DNA of 64,000 nt from positions 5,993,749 through 6,057,748 of the forward strand of contig OU744720.1 of NCBI GenBank assembly GCA_916613615.1, written 5' to 3'. The DNA comes from Steromphala cineraria. Its lineage: Eukaryota; Mollusca; Gastropoda; Trochida; Trochidae. Position 1 is the stretch's first letter, and every line of letters begins with the position of its first letter. The position numbers and the translations under genes were made by a program. Of this stretch, positions 48,401-61,155 are shown piece by piece. The notes under the pieces were generated by a model, which saw only the letters and a list, made by a program, of their open reading frames with translations, did not search any database and was not told the origin of the DNA.

Positions 48401-49611
48401 GATAAACTGGACATCGAAGAAAATTCCATTTGTGCAAAACAGTTTATTTCTTGTACAAAAGTATATTTGAACAATGTAATGTAAAAAATAGATTCCTTTT
48501 CAATGATTATTGATCAAAACTTAAGTTTAGATAAATGGAGGATACTATACGACATCATGTTTTCTGTATTTTTCTATTCAGTTCAAATCGAAATTGTCTT
48601 AACTTAAAAAGTGTTAGATTAGATAAATGACAATTAAATTTAGAAAAAATAAGCTACATGTACCTTAAAGCATCTCTTATCTATTAATATTACTTTTGTA
48701 AATTTATTGCAAAAGGAAGAAAAACGTTATTTGATGAATGCGCTATTGTGATTAGATATCCGCAATAACAATAATTACTGCAAAAAGTTAATTGTGACAC
48801 ATTCTTAAGTCCTGTGATTTCGGGGCCATCTTGAAATATTGCCCTTTTTTAAAATATTGGACCCAATGCGCAATAGAGGAAACACTGCTCGTCAATAATG
48901 GTACAAGAGAGCTAAACCGTACACATCGTGTAGCCGAGACATCAGCCAATAACATTATTGTTATGGAATTTTATTTAAAGTTATCATTCAAAATCATAAA
49001 CTATGTATGCAAGAACAGATAAATGCAACAGGTATGGACAAAATAAAGACTATTCGTGTACAAGTTGTATTAACGTTGCATTTGAAGACGCCAAATAAAC
49101 AACAAACATCAACAATTGCATAGTCGCCTTCTGAAATATCAAGTAATTCGGTCAACAAAACAGTATACCCTAGAATGTTATCATAAAATAAGAATTGGAT
49201 TGTTTTTTATTATGATAAAACTACCTGGCAAGACTGAACAATATATGAAAATCCATCGAACCATCAAGTCCATTCAAAAAGGAAACAAGTTGCAGTAAAA
49301 CAACTTCAGTAAGAGAACATTTATCTTAACATAAGTAATCTATTTGATCCTCACAGAAGCAGTACTAAATCTTCAAATCCAAGCTGTGATCAGTGACGTG
49401 TGGGAGAGCCTAAGAGGCTTATTGGAATATTCAATCATTCTGGTCACTGCAGTTATACAAGAAGAAGTAGCCAAGTGAAAGAGTTTCTACGTAGCTGAAA
49501 GGGTAAAAGAGACATCCATATTTATTCTTAAATAATGGTGATGACATACTATATGATATTGATTATTAAGGAGATGATATTGATTTACAACTTCTTTATT
49601 CCAAATTAATT
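45441..49611. other. AT-rich region, no gene recognised
   Basis: Only short open frames. A 17-base direct repeat (CATGACATACGTTACTG) occurs at about 46787 and 46810. The stretch 48071-48262 is open for 63 codons without a motif. Confidence 0.45.
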
Positions 49612-49769
49612 TCAAAGTCTCGTTGTGACCTTGAATTGAAGGTCAAGGTCATGAAGCTCTAAAGGGACCTTTTTCTCAAGGTGATGAAGTTACGTATAAA
49701 AAATGAAAAGTTTCCGGTTATTGTGAGTTTTTCAATTTCATACGTACGCGGCAGGGGATATAGTATTTT
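49612..49769 (+). repeat. Dispersed repeat with AGGTCA motifs (copy 2)
   Basis: TCAAAGTCTCGTTGTGACCT, AAGGTCAAGGTCATGAAGCT and AGGGGATATAGTATT follow the order of 11848-12050, with the GTACG stretch shortened. Confidence 0.75.
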
Positions 49770-49780
49770 ATCATCCAAAA

Positions 49781-50193
49781 GTGTGTTCCACAGGAGATAT
49801 TGCTTTGACAGTAGATTTTGAAAAATGCCCTGTCATCAGCATGGACATGACACATCACAAACGTTTTGCATCATCAGAAATGACGTCACAATGCTATGAC
49901 GTCATAAACACAACGACGTCACAATGCTATTCTGTCATTAACACAATGACGTCACAATGCTATGCCATCAGTTGTTTAGGAGTTGGGGGGCTATCCATTG
50001 TTCAAAGATGTACATTTTCATGCTAATGTGATAAAAAAATGATTTTGGATGATAAATAAAATATCCCCCTCGTGTCTTCTGATATCAAATATATCAACAC
50101 TCGTTGATAAAAGTAAAATATCCTCGGCAAGCCTCGGATATTTGTTACTTTTATCAACTTGTGTTGATATATTTGATATCCGAAGACACTTGG
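49781..50193 (+). repeat. CRE-motif/hairpin dispersed repeat (copy 2)
   Basis: It is closely similar to 20160-20703. Three exact TGACGTCA sites occur at 49881-49888, 49897-49904 and 49947-49954, within a short-period repeat built on ACGTCACAATGCTATG. The terminal hairpin is at 50070-50193. Confidence 0.87.
50070..50193. repeat. Hairpin, ATATATCAACACTCGTTGAT family, copy 2
   Basis: The left arm and centre are identical by eye to those of the hairpin at 20584-20703. The right arm is better matched to the left here (GATATCCGAAGACAC against GACATCAGAATACAC). Confidence 0.9.
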
Positions 50194-50218
50194 GTGAGAT
50201 TCTCTATGTATTGGGCAG

Positions 50219-50250
50219 TGTTTGTCCGTTCGTACGTCCGAAATTGAATA
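50219..50250 (-). repeat. AGGTCA-motif repeat, reverse copy, left part (split)
   Basis: CCGTTCGTACGTCCGAAATT then GAATA matches the reverse complement of 11960-12015. The repeat resumes at 51755 after the Tc1 insertion. Confidence 0.7.
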
Positions 50251-51754
50251 CACTAAACCCCAAAAGAAACTATCCATTATTCTTAATTTACTTTAGCTAA
50301 ATGTTAAGTTTTATTGAAACAGGTCGCCAAAACGTTACATTTCAGTTGTTCATCTCAGAAATTGATTAGGTACGTGATTCTCATGACTTTTGTTGAAAAC
50401 TGAGAATACATGTTTTCTTTGATCATTGTTTCGCACATTCATTATTGAAAGTGAGTTAGCAAGCGATCAATTCACATGTGAGCCAGGTCATATAAAATCA
50501 ATTTTAAAATGCCTAGATTGACCCCAGAACAGTGTGGCAGGGCCTTGGGTTTGAAGGACATGGGTGCTTCAAATGTTCTTATTGCAAGAACATTCGGCTG
50601 TCATCGAAAAACCATCGAAAATTTGATGAAACGTTATAGGGATACGGGAACAACATTAGATAGATCGCGTACAGGTAGACCACGTGTGACGTCACGTCGG
50701 GAAGACCGATACTTAAGAACTCTCCATCTCCGAAATCCATTCCTGACAGTTGCAGAATCGGCGTCTGTTCGGCTCTCAGGAGGGTGCTTAGTCAATCAAC
50801 CGTCAGAAGGAGGTTAAGAGCAGCAGGGATTCGGGCCCTTCGACCTTATTGTGGCCCAACGTTAATTTGACACGTCAACATCGACATAACCGATTAATCT
50901 GGACAAGACGTGTATGAAGGTGGCAGCTTCGTGATTGGCGAAATGTTATGTTCACCGATGAAAGTAGGTTTTGTTTATATAAGCATGATGGCAAAGCCCA
51001 CGTTTATCGTCGTCAGGGTGAAAGAAACGCTCCAAATTGTGTTGCAGAGGTCCAGGCACACGGTGGGGGAAGTGTGATGGTTTGGGGCGGTATCCGAGGA
51101 GAAAACAAGTCGCCATTGGTGATCGTTATGGGTAACATGACTGGCAAAGATACATTGATAAAGTTCTTCGTCCTGTTGTGTTGCCATTTCTTCAGAATCA
51201 CCCGGGAACTTTGGTTCAACATGATAACGCGCCTGCACATTCAGCAAGAGCAGTTTCAACATTCCTGGACAACAATAACGTCAACGTCTTGCTGTGTCCG
51301 TCACGTTCTCCTGATCTCTCTCCAATTGAACACATGTGGGACTGCCTAGGGAGGCGAATCAGGAATAGAGCAAACCCTCCAGTCAACCTGAGGCAGCTGG
51401 AACAAGCCCTACAGGATGAATGGGGAACATCCCTAACGCAACCATCAGATGTCTCTCAACATCAATGAGACGTCGAGTGTTTGCCTGCATAACAGCTGAA
51501 GGTGGACATACGAAGTATTGATGACTATGGACTCCATATTCCATAAATTCATTAACATATGATCAGAAACTTCGATTTCTAAAAAATGGAAATTAACATT
51601 TCACACCAGTGTTACTAAAAGTTAAAGTTAAGTAAAGTTAGATGATGTGCAAATGATTCAGTATTAGATCAAATGTTGTTAGGATAGAAAACCGTGTCTG
51701 GTTATTTTTCAATGAAAATTTGAATGAGTGGATAGTTTCTTTTGGGGTTTAGTG
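50251..51754 (+). mobile_element. Tc1-like DNA transposon, 1504 bp, complete ends
   Basis: Terminal inverted repeats start CACTAAACCCCAAAAGAAAC and extend about 26 bp. TA lies directly outside both ends (50249-50250 and 51755-51756), the target duplication expected of Tc1/mariner. Its length is near the usual 1.6 kb for Tc1. The single transposase frame inside is broken. The flanks join into a continuous copy of the AGGTCA-motif repeat, so the insertion point can be defined. Confidence 0.95.
50509..51521 (+). pseudogene. Tc1-like DD34E transposase, frameshifted
   Basis: Cut-and-paste transposase of the Tc1 family. Residues 1-75 form the paired-like helix-turn-helix DNA-binding region (LTPEQCGRALGLKDMGASN, IARTFGCHRKTIENLMKRY), followed by the GRPR motif. 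Catalytic residues are visible: first Asp in MFTDESRF, second in HDNAPAHSARAV, Glu in SPDLSPIEHMWD with 34 residues between the last two, hence DD34E. GGGSVMVWGGI is the usual central block. Frameshifts are needed near 50762, between the DNA-binding part and the catalytic core, and near 51170; another near 51440 restores the C-terminus ending at 51521 (VFACITAEGG). Total span about 337 codons, normal for Tc1. Inactive as it stands. Confidence 0.93.
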
Positions 51755-51835
51755 TAACTCAAAAACTATTGACCGGAATCTTATCATTTTTTTTATATAG
51801 CTTCATCACCATGAAAATGAGGTATGAAAATGAGG
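51755..51835 (-). repeat. AGGTCA-motif repeat, reverse copy, right part (split)
   Basis: TAACTCAAAAACTATTGACC, then TATATAGCTTCATCACCATG, matches the reverse complement of about 11905-11970. Together with 50219-50250 it restores the repeat across a single TA. Confidence 0.8.
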
Positions 51836-52731
51836 GAACTTAATGTAAATGAAAGTTATGCGGCTATCTTAAAATATTATAATATCAAAAATCAATTATG
51901 GATATAATTTAATTTTACATTAATGTGCAGAAAACTGTTAATTTAAACAAGATAATGTGCATAAATCTGTACAGCTCTGTCTAACAAGTTCAGACTATAG
52001 TGAGTATTGACATGTTTCTACTTTATTAAGCTTATAAAATATAACATAACAACAATCCTAACTTTGACGTGTTCTCTTTGAAACTCATGACCTCCCTGTA
52101 CCGATGTTTTATTTATAACAGTTCAATTACTCTTCATCAGTTGAGCATTTACCAATCAATAAAATGATAAACTCACCATAATTAAATTAAATTAAATGAT
52201 GATCATACTATGGGTTAGTAATATGGACACACAGTCAAAATTCGCAGTTCTATAGTTTGATTGTATTCAAGTAATTGATATATATGAACTGAACGAGAGA
52301 AAAGAGGACTATTCTCCTCTCTGTAGCTGCTTCATACCTATCCATCATATCTTTTGTATATCGACCCGCACTGGACAATTAGTCTGCTTGTAACAGTCAA
52401 TGTGTCTGGAGCAGCCACCGTGAGGAATTCTGAATAACAATGTCCGCTATCAAACACATTGCAACCAATAAGGTGCAGAAAAGGCATAATCGAGGTCGAG
52501 AGCATTTTAGTATTACAGTTCACGTTCATTGCGGGGTCTGGTTCTATTCTTACGTGTTGATACAGACGGCTGGTGTTAAATGAAGCCTATGAGACTGACT
52601 TCACAAATACACATAACTATTGGAATAAATATTATCAACGAAACTTTCAACCCCTAAAAGCAATGAATTGTTATTAACAATGTGGAGGATTGGACGACAG
52701 TTGGAAGTTTTCTTCAAATCACACTTTTTCC

Positions 52732-53015
52732 CATCCTCGATAATCCAGCGCTTTTGTTCCGATAAATCTACACTACAAGCCCTGGAAAACTTTATGAGGT
52801 TTTACCTCGAACCAAATTTTATCCCTTTGCAATGACTCAGAAAAAGGCTTACTTGATTAGTCAAGTTGTTTACGCAAGTAGTGTCTGCGTTTCGTTTCTG
52901 ATTGGATAAACTTGGATGCTAAGGGTGGTCTTTGGTTTGAGATAAAACCTTGTAAAGTTTTCCAGGGCTTGTAGTGTAGATTTATCGGAACGAAAGCGCT
53001 GGATAATCGAGGATG
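52732..53015. mobile_element. 284 bp long-TIR MITE, only in duplication copy 2
   Basis: Both ends read CATCCTCGATAATCCAGCGC (one mismatch) and the inverted arms continue for about 85 bp, through TTCCGATAAATCTACACTAC and AAGCCCTGGAAAACTTTA. It is flanked by ACTTTTTCC on both sides, a 9-bp target duplication. Copy 1 has the empty site ACGTTTTCCTCC near 26528-26539. Long TIRs with a 9-bp duplication point to the Mutator-like group (inference). Confidence 0.95.
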
Positions 53016-53618
53016 ACTTTTTCCTCCATATTCTGTAGCTATTAGATCATATCCTACTTTTAAACAAATATTTCTATCTTAGCTTTTCCATAGAAGTGAA
53101 ACGATCGTCATACGCATGCATGATAGGAGTCAAACTAGAATCTAAAATGTTCAATGATAATACCTGAATACATTTAAGATTCCTTGAGCTTAAATTCTCA
53201 AACAAACACTTTTGTCTTTATCATCTTTAGAGTTTTTGCTAATTATTTTGTTGTCAAACCGTCTTCTGTCTTATTAGAATCATATTAATTTTTTCATTCT
53301 TAATTCGTCTTTAATTCCTTTTATATAGTTTTCCCTTAAAAAATGTGTATAATCTTTATATTACTTCCATTTCTTAACTTAACTTTCTTAATCTGTATCA
53401 TCATGTTGCACATGTGTAACAAATTTATCACTGCCAACCATGAATGATTATTGGCATTATTCATCTTTTTATTTGATAAAACTAAATTCCCTATAATATT
53501 TTAAAGACATTTTTAGTATTTTACAAAGCTTTCATTTTATATCTATTACATTCACCTAGAATCAGAAACGCAAGTTACACTTCATGTCTAGACATTGATT
53601 GAAACGTGAAATACTACG

Positions 53619-53830
53619 TGAATTCACATTAGCTCTTTGTGGCTGATGAGATTGAGACTTGATCACACTCAATTTGAACAGCCATGGGTAATCAGACGCA
53701 ATAAGTAATGATGATGATAAATTATGATGAATGATCTGAAGGCTTTTTTTCTGAACTTGTTGTAAATAATGGTATAAGACATTAGAGTCTGGCAACATAC
53801 CCTTAGAGGAAACTTTTGCGTCTCCCATTT
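53619..53830 (+). repeat. Dispersed repeat, GAATTCACATTAGCTCT family, duplication copy 2
   Basis: Counterpart of 27478-27690. It lacks a short internal TTTCATGAGACTT piece present there. Confidence 0.7.
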
Positions 53831-54885
53831 GCTGAGAGTGTAAAATGCTAAGTGACTATTTCGGATCAAATGAATGATCTAAAGGCTTTACTGGAGTAGG
53901 TGCGTGAGTAATTATTTAAAATCATTTGAGAATCTCAGAAGAAGCGTCAAAGTTGAACATTGAAAAATAAGAAGGCAGGACACAAATTGTTGCTGCAAAG
54001 ATAAAAGAAAACCAAGCTAAAGTTGTTGTAATCTTATTAGATGTTATAGACCTTTACTTTTCTCTTAAAGAAAATGTGAAATTCGTGAGTCACTAAAATG
54101 AAAATAAAGTTTTGAAATACATAAGAATGATAAACGGTTTCCGAAACTTTCAGTACAATCTTCCCTCTAGAATTCACTGAAATTACTGTATTAAATGATA
54201 TTATGATGTTGAACTTGTTATGTCGAAGATGATCATTTTCCATTAGAATCATAAATCCCCTATGGGTACAGAATGCAAGAATGAGAACAAATGGCAATGG
54301 TTAGACAATATCGATACTTCGTTTGTTTAATTAACATTTGAATGACTTAAAAACAAACATTCATTGAGTCTGGACATTAATAAATCGAAAGCATGCACAG
54401 TAGGTGTCGGGAGGTATTCCAATTAAATATCCAAAGCTAATTAGTGTCAATATTTCATAAAACCGCCAACGTTATTTCACAGCGTCTATGGAAGGTAATG
54501 ATTATAATGTTTGAACTTCACATTAACTTCAAACATTTTTGGAACGTAATACCAGCTATAGAGAGGAGAAGTAGGTGATGAGCGAATTCGCTTCCAGGCT
54601 TCGTTGTGTGTTTATATCACCTTTAGTTCCAAACATCCCTGCACCTGCTATCGCAATTGTCACCATTGTCTTTAACAACATTTAAGATCTATTTTGGACA
54701 TGACTCGTTACTTTATGTTGTTATGTCCTGAAAATGTTCTTCGCACTTACGACGATATGTACAGTTACCTACAGATACTAATTAATCTAGCATAATCTTT
54801 ACATTCCTACACATTCGTACTTGTTCAAGTAGAACATTTGCTATGTTACACTATATCATGAAAACGTTTAGGACCTTGAAAGACA

Positions 54886-55980
54886 AACATCGATAATTGG
54901 TATAAATATAGTGCTTGTTTCAGTCTAATCATTAAAGTGCAAATCATAAATCCTTTAATATGCAAGTTATCTAAAGTTAACAAACATCAATGTATGCGTA
55001 TGGTTAATACCAAAATAGTTTCATTTATACCCTATTAACAAAATAATAATAGTTGAAGTATTAAGTTCAATCAAATCATACAGGGCTTTGCTTTAAACAT
55101 CCATTTTTACATGAGAGCCTTCAAACCTCTTGTTTCTCAAAAACGATGAAAGATAATTCCACCAAATGTTTCCTCTGCTTCTAGGAATAACATTTCTGTA
55201 TATCTCTCTGAATAGCATGTGAAATTTGGTCATGTACGAGATAATGTGAACATCTCCTTTAAAAACACATATGAAGGTTAAACACTGCGTGAAGGTTAAA
55301 GGGGAAGTCTTAAAATACTACGTACTACCACGACAGTCTTAGTTTAATATTAATTTCATATTTGAATATCTCTTCAATAGGAAGATAATTTAATTCTGAT
55401 CCGTTTCCAAATTTAGGAACATCCAATCACATTAACATAAAAACAAACACATTTTTTTTGTTAACTTAGTTACGTATATTTAGCATAATTTCAAAGAGTA
55501 TTTTATCAAAGAAAGAACATTGTATGTAGCAGCTTAATTTTTTTAGAAAAATACCAAAAATGCTTCAATTTCAGTAATAATTGCGTGAGTTGATATTACA
55601 TTCTTTTGTCAAAGATTTGTTCTGATTGATGTCAAGCCAGAAGAATTGCAACTTTGGACCGAAAGCAATCAATCAACGGTAAATATAGCTAGTGAATCCT
55701 GAAATACAATTGTAGTAATATTATTTAGAAAACAATAAACTGATCGTGGAAAAAAATAAAGTTACAAAAACCTGCCTCCTGTAGTAAATAAAACAATGAA
55801 CATGCTGTCGTCATTGTTGTTTGAATGTTCAGAATGAAGAACGTGAATACTTAATGGGAAAGGTTGTCTTTAACAAGCTTGAAAATAGCATCAATCACAG
55901 TACTTCAGGTGAGTGATATTCATTATACATGGTCTCGGTTGCTTTTATATCATAATTGGTGAGTTGTATTGTGCTATATA
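54886..55980. other. Copy-2-specific 1.1 kb segment
   Basis: Sequence with no counterpart in copy 1, lying between aligned flanks (GACCTTGAAAG and ACGATTCTCTCTACCA). AT-rich, no gene recognised, and no obvious terminal repeats or target duplication, so it is not clearly a transposon. Confidence 0.7.
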
Positions 55981-58139
55981 ATGACGATTCTCTCTACCAA
56001 TCTCTTTATACAATTGTGGTCTAAATATGGCAGTTATCATGTAGCTTGGCTCTTACCCTTTCAAGGATGTCACCCTTCAGTGTGGCCTTTGATAGAATAA
56101 GATATGGCGATGTTATTGTTACATGTCTAGTTTGTGATAACATGAACACACTAAGCAGGACCCGTGAAGCTAATAAATTGTTGTCGAAGAGTTGTTAACG
56201 GTATCATATTACATGTAGCTAACAGCTTTTGACAGCGCTGATTCCATTACCAGTAAGTTGCCTGCGACACAGATCAAGCTTAAAACAAGGATCTCAGATA
56301 CTATCATTTTGATCAGTACAGGAAGTTCACGCACACAACATTTATTACAAATACACCACTAAAATACTTGGCTATGCTTTGTGAATGCATATATTTCATA
56401 GAATTAAAACAATTTGATTTTCATATGAGATATGTCATGCATATAAGTATAATGTCGGCAACATTGGGGACACTTTCATTTTGATATCAAAATTGGTGTA
56501 AAAACCTTTTGCCATCAGTCATCTGATTCATCCATTATAATGTTCACCCTTCGATATATCATTTGAAATTTAATACTAACTAATTTAATAACTCTTAATC
56601 ATGCTATGAAAAACATTACCAGTGAAAACTATAGCACGACTGAAACAGGATGTAGGTTGGAATGATAATAATGATAATGAGTACTGTCTAAAATAGAGCT
56701 ATGTTTGTAAGATATATATATATATGTTACAGTCAATATGTCAAATCAGTCATTTCGTCAAATGCCTAAATGGATTTTGTGTTATCTTATGGGTACATCC
56801 CCATGACATGAATCAATAATTTTACAAAATCCCATGTGAACCTTTAAGTGGTGAGATAAAGCTAACAGGGAATGGCGACCTTGGAACATTAAATGTGTCG
56901 TATAAGTGGTATTGCTTTTAATACCTCTTGAGTCCTCTCTCTGGTAGGTTATTAACCTTAATGGACGTGTAAATATAAAATTTGGTTAGTCCATTTTTTT
57001 ACACAATTTCGATTGAACATTCTATTTGCAACTGTTCTTCTCATTCGAATGATAATGTTACTATGATTGGGGATTATTCAAGTTCCGAATTAAATTGAAA
57101 TGGTTCTAGTTATAATAATGTTATTACTTACGAGAAACTGACATGAATAAAGATCTACAAATGAGCACCGAATTCACTTTATCATTTAAACGTAACGTTA
57201 TGTTAATATCCCTAACATTAAATCATTATTTAGGTTTTTTTAAGTACTGTAATTTGCAATGTTTGATATCGTCTATCGTTTTACACTAGATTACATTTTG
57301 GACTTCAAATGCTAAATCAGAAATTACTATACTAATTAAATATATATCATGATATAACTTTATTTCATGGATAATTGCAAGTGGTCTTATTCTCTTAGAC
57401 CTTTGCAACCAATCTGTTATTGCTGAATGCTGCTTTGCAATCGGTATATGTGAATACCACTGCATTCTAAAATGTCAAATCATCTTTTATTTAGAATAAG
57501 AATCTAGAAGATAAAAACTATGAAAACAGTGATGGATGTTTGTGTTACTTTGAATGTGAGCAAGGGAGAAATATATCATTGCAGGAATATCTGTTTGGCA
57601 TTTGTTCCAAACTGGCTGATGATTTATTTAAACAACGATTTCCTACAGAACTGCATTGAAAACTAACATTTAATTTACCAAATAGAGGTGTCTTTCAATA
57701 TGAAAGGACATCTTGAAGTATTATTACTGATCTGTCACAACCTGAGTTAGTGTTACTCTCATATTTTAATTAACTGAAGTGAATGCGCTCTTAATAATAC
57801 GTTTCTATTAGTTTGTGCCAAATCTTATATGGTATTTTATTAACGACTGCTTCTTGTTTGTCCAGTTTTAATCATAGTTAAGTTATTCTTCATCCATAAA
57901 TGTATCTAGCATTGAGACCAATAGAAAGAACTTGATCGATTCAGCCTTAGGACATATGTCACTCTGTTGCGCACATGACATTAAACAGTGGATGGCATCT
58001 CACTTCCAAATTAAACAGCGACAAAAGTAACTCCTTGTTTTGTTCCAAATCTATGAGACATAAATTAAATCTTCCACCTGTTTAAATCGGAAACCAAGTC
58101 ATACTACCATCGCAGGAGGCAAGTAACTTTAGATTCGTC

Positions 58140-58760
58140 TACCCATCATCTGAATCTCATATCAACAAAATATGCCACAGAGATTTTGCTAACATCCGCA
58201 ACATCAGTCAGATATGAAGGACATTAACACCAGTGCTGCTGTTTCCTTGGTTCAGTCATGTGTATTTCCGCGTCTAGATTATTGCAATGCACTTATGTGC
58301 GGGATACCCAAAACTATCAAATTCCAAGCTGCATCTGGTCCAGTACTAGGCAGCCAGAGTAGCAACATTGACTAGAAAATTGTGTAAGCACGTGGAAGCA
58401 AGTCTAAGCACCAACTTACTTCACCATATCTCCAGGACCTCATCAAGGATTACCAACCAACAAAAGCTTTGCGATCAGCAAGTCGACATATTCTTGATAA
58501 TCTATCATCAAGTTCACTTACACACGGTAGCCGGAGACTTGCAGTTGCTGGACAGAGCTATGGAACTCGCTTCCAGACACCATCACATCAATCCATCTAC
58601 TGGATGAATTGAAATCTGCTATAAAGACACACCTGTTCCAAGAAGCCTATCCAAACTGATAGACGTTCCTTCGTGTATAAATGTATTCTACCTCAGACTC
58701 AAGCGCTTTTGAGCAACTGTACTCGCTATATAAATCTTTAATTATAATTATTATATGATT
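58140..58760 (+). pseudogene. Decayed LINE 3' fragment, duplication copy 2
   Basis: Counterpart of 31390-32040. About 60 bp present in copy 1 (near 31632-31695) are missing at 58374. The tail is longer here, keeping AAGCGCTTTTGAGCAACTGT before CTCGCTATATAAATC, so copy 1 has lost this part. Reading frames differ as a result (58368-58607 is open in a frame that is not the protein frame). Confidence 0.8.
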
Positions 58761-59109
58761 AGATGCGATATGACTGTCGTCTTGTTGAGTAGGTTACCAG
58801 GTTAACAATTATATATTTTTGTTGTCCGTTCCCAGCGAAGTGTTCGGGTTATATGTCTGACTTCCTGACTTCCTAATCGGAAGTTAAAGCGGAATTCCTA
58901 CACATTGGAACGTGTAATATTGAAGATAAAACAACATGTGCAATAGTGCCCATATTAGATGTTAAATGTCTTCCCATATATATATTTGCGAATGTCTATG
59001 TCAAGATCGTTTTGCTTACTTCTGATTCTTGATCACACTGATTGAAGGATGAGGGTTTTGAGGCGACCTGGTTACAGCGTTACCATATACCACTGTGAGG
59101 AAGAGAAAC

Positions 59110-59420
59110 AGATTTAGTAGCCGCTCTGTGATTGCTTTGGGAGGATTCTGCTTGCATCATCATGCTCCTTTGTACCATTTACAGGGCCATTTGACTGTGC
59201 CAGGTTACCGTGATTAGATTTTGCTACCTCTGGTTCTTCCAGTCTTAAACACCTTTGGTGCAGTGCTACAAGATGACAGTGCCATACCCAATAGAACACA
59301 AGTTGCTAAAGACATTCTAAAACATAATCATTTGAGTGTGATGGATCTTATTCTCCACATCTGGTTCCAATTGAACATCTTTTGGACAACGTGTCAGATA
59401 TGGTGTTCCGATACTTATGT
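59110..59420 (+). pseudogene. Tc1/mariner transposase remnant, duplication copy 2
   Basis: Counterpart of 32400-32715. FGAVLQDDSA keeps three bases that copy 1 has lost. About 10 bp inside the PIEHLFDILG block are deleted (CATCTTTTGGACAACG against CATCTTTTTGACATTCTTGG), so this copy is more broken at the catalytic Glu region. Confidence 0.75.
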
Positions 59421-60908
59421 CAATAGTTTATCTCCCAAAATTATGTTTTGGTCTCTTTTGTACAAGTACCATCGGGAAAATACTGCCCTTCCATCATTGT
59501 TCAGAAATATGAGGAATTTAATTACACAATTTATTTGATTTAAATTGTTTGAAGCAATTAAGACAATTAATTCAGCATTGATTATTGTTTAAGAACATGT
59601 CCTCTCTGAAGTTTAGAATTAGAAAACCTTTTTTTCCGAACTTCTATTTCATTTTACCAAATAAGTTAAAGTCAAAATGTCTTACGAATAAAGTACAAAT
59701 GATGCTTAACTTATGAAGACACATGTATGTGTTTAAAGCCGTAAACTTAGGCAATAATTACTCAAGTTGTAATCATTGTAAATATTGTTTTAAACATATT
59801 TGACTCGACTTAAAGTTGAACAGCGCAATGAAAATGCCACTTCTTGACTAATGAGGATCATGATTTATAGATTTGGATATCCTGTAATCAAATTTAAGTT
59901 ATTGAATTGGCCTCTTTTTAAATCTATATATCGGTCATAGTGAAAACAGACTTTCTGTAAGAGAACGTTGATCATTCGTCTGATTGAAATTGGGTATTCA
60001 TTCTCTACACCCACTGAATCGCACCCCTACCCCCTTAACCAACCCCAACTACACATAAGTCAATAACATAAACAACGAATTTCATAAAAGAACCACTTCT
60101 AAGGAGGCACATAATGACCACAGTTGATTGAATTGCTGTCGGGGGTAAGGTGATGGCATCTTCTTGATTCGGGCTATAATAAGAACTGTCCTGGTCTCTT
60201 CCTTCCGCGCCCCTGGTTCCTTTGACTTAATTTAAGTTTTGTGTCCTATTAACTGTCTGATAGCCAAACTTGTGTCTTCTGAGATACCTTTCCTTTGATT
60301 TATAGAATTACTGATCACAACTGTTTGATTCTGTATCCGGATCAACAGCTAAATAACAGCAGGTCTATATCACCTATATGCTAATTTGCAATACAAATTT
60401 AATGATAACAAATCATTGACACAAACTAAAGTTGTTAAAAGACAGCATTATTCTTGAGTCTACTTATTACCACGTAATGAATACGCTAGCTACAAGTGAA
60501 CCAGGAAGTGCTAAATCAGGCTTCTAATGGCGCCATCGTTGGTGATTGATAGGTATTCAACCTTTAATGCGGAAGTATTAAATGACCTATTTTTCTGCTG
60601 AAAATAATTGTCTGGAGAACTCTTAACGTTAATGGTTTGAAGCCATTTCTCCTGTTGTGTTTCATTTATAGAGTTTAGCTTTGGGAAAGGTCCTTTCATG
60701 TTACAAATTGAATGCGAACTATTACTGTGATTCAAAAAGAATTCAACAATTCGTCTATTTCACCGCATTCAGTGATTGGAGATCAGCCATGTTCAATGAT
60801 CGAAACTTTCTTACAGCTTTTTTAACTGCTTAACCAAAATGCAATAAAACCGATTTATTTTTTTCGATGCAACAAACTACATTGTTTATTATTTCCATAC
60901 AACACAAA

Positions 60909-61155
60909 GAACTCAGAAAATAACGACAATGAGAAATATATGAATATAAAGCTGAAGATGTAAAGTGTTGTTTTCCTCCATTTTTCTGACGTTGTAAATA
61001 TAGATTTATCTCTCTTCTCAATCAAGGAAGTCTTTTTAAAATACTTTGGAAATTGTAGGCTGCTTTTAAACAAATGATTCCTTTTGGAAGATGAAACATA
61101 CCATGTCAAGTAAAGCTACATGAATCGATTAATCGATGGCCCTTATTGGTTTTTA
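60909..61155. other. Copy-2-specific ~250 bp insertion or copy-1 deletion
   Basis: The aligned flanks are CATACAACACAAA and ACTTTTCA(C/T)TGACGGCATATT. The intervening sequence in copy 2 has no transposon ends visible; in copy 1 only about 16 unrelated bases occupy the place. Confidence 0.6.

Noticed and set aside
50975..51262. Minus-strand open frames of 75-95 codons
   Set aside because: They are antisense to the Tc1 transposase catalytic core.
58368..58607. 79-codon open frame as a host gene
   Set aside because: It runs in a non-coding frame of the decayed LINE fragment.
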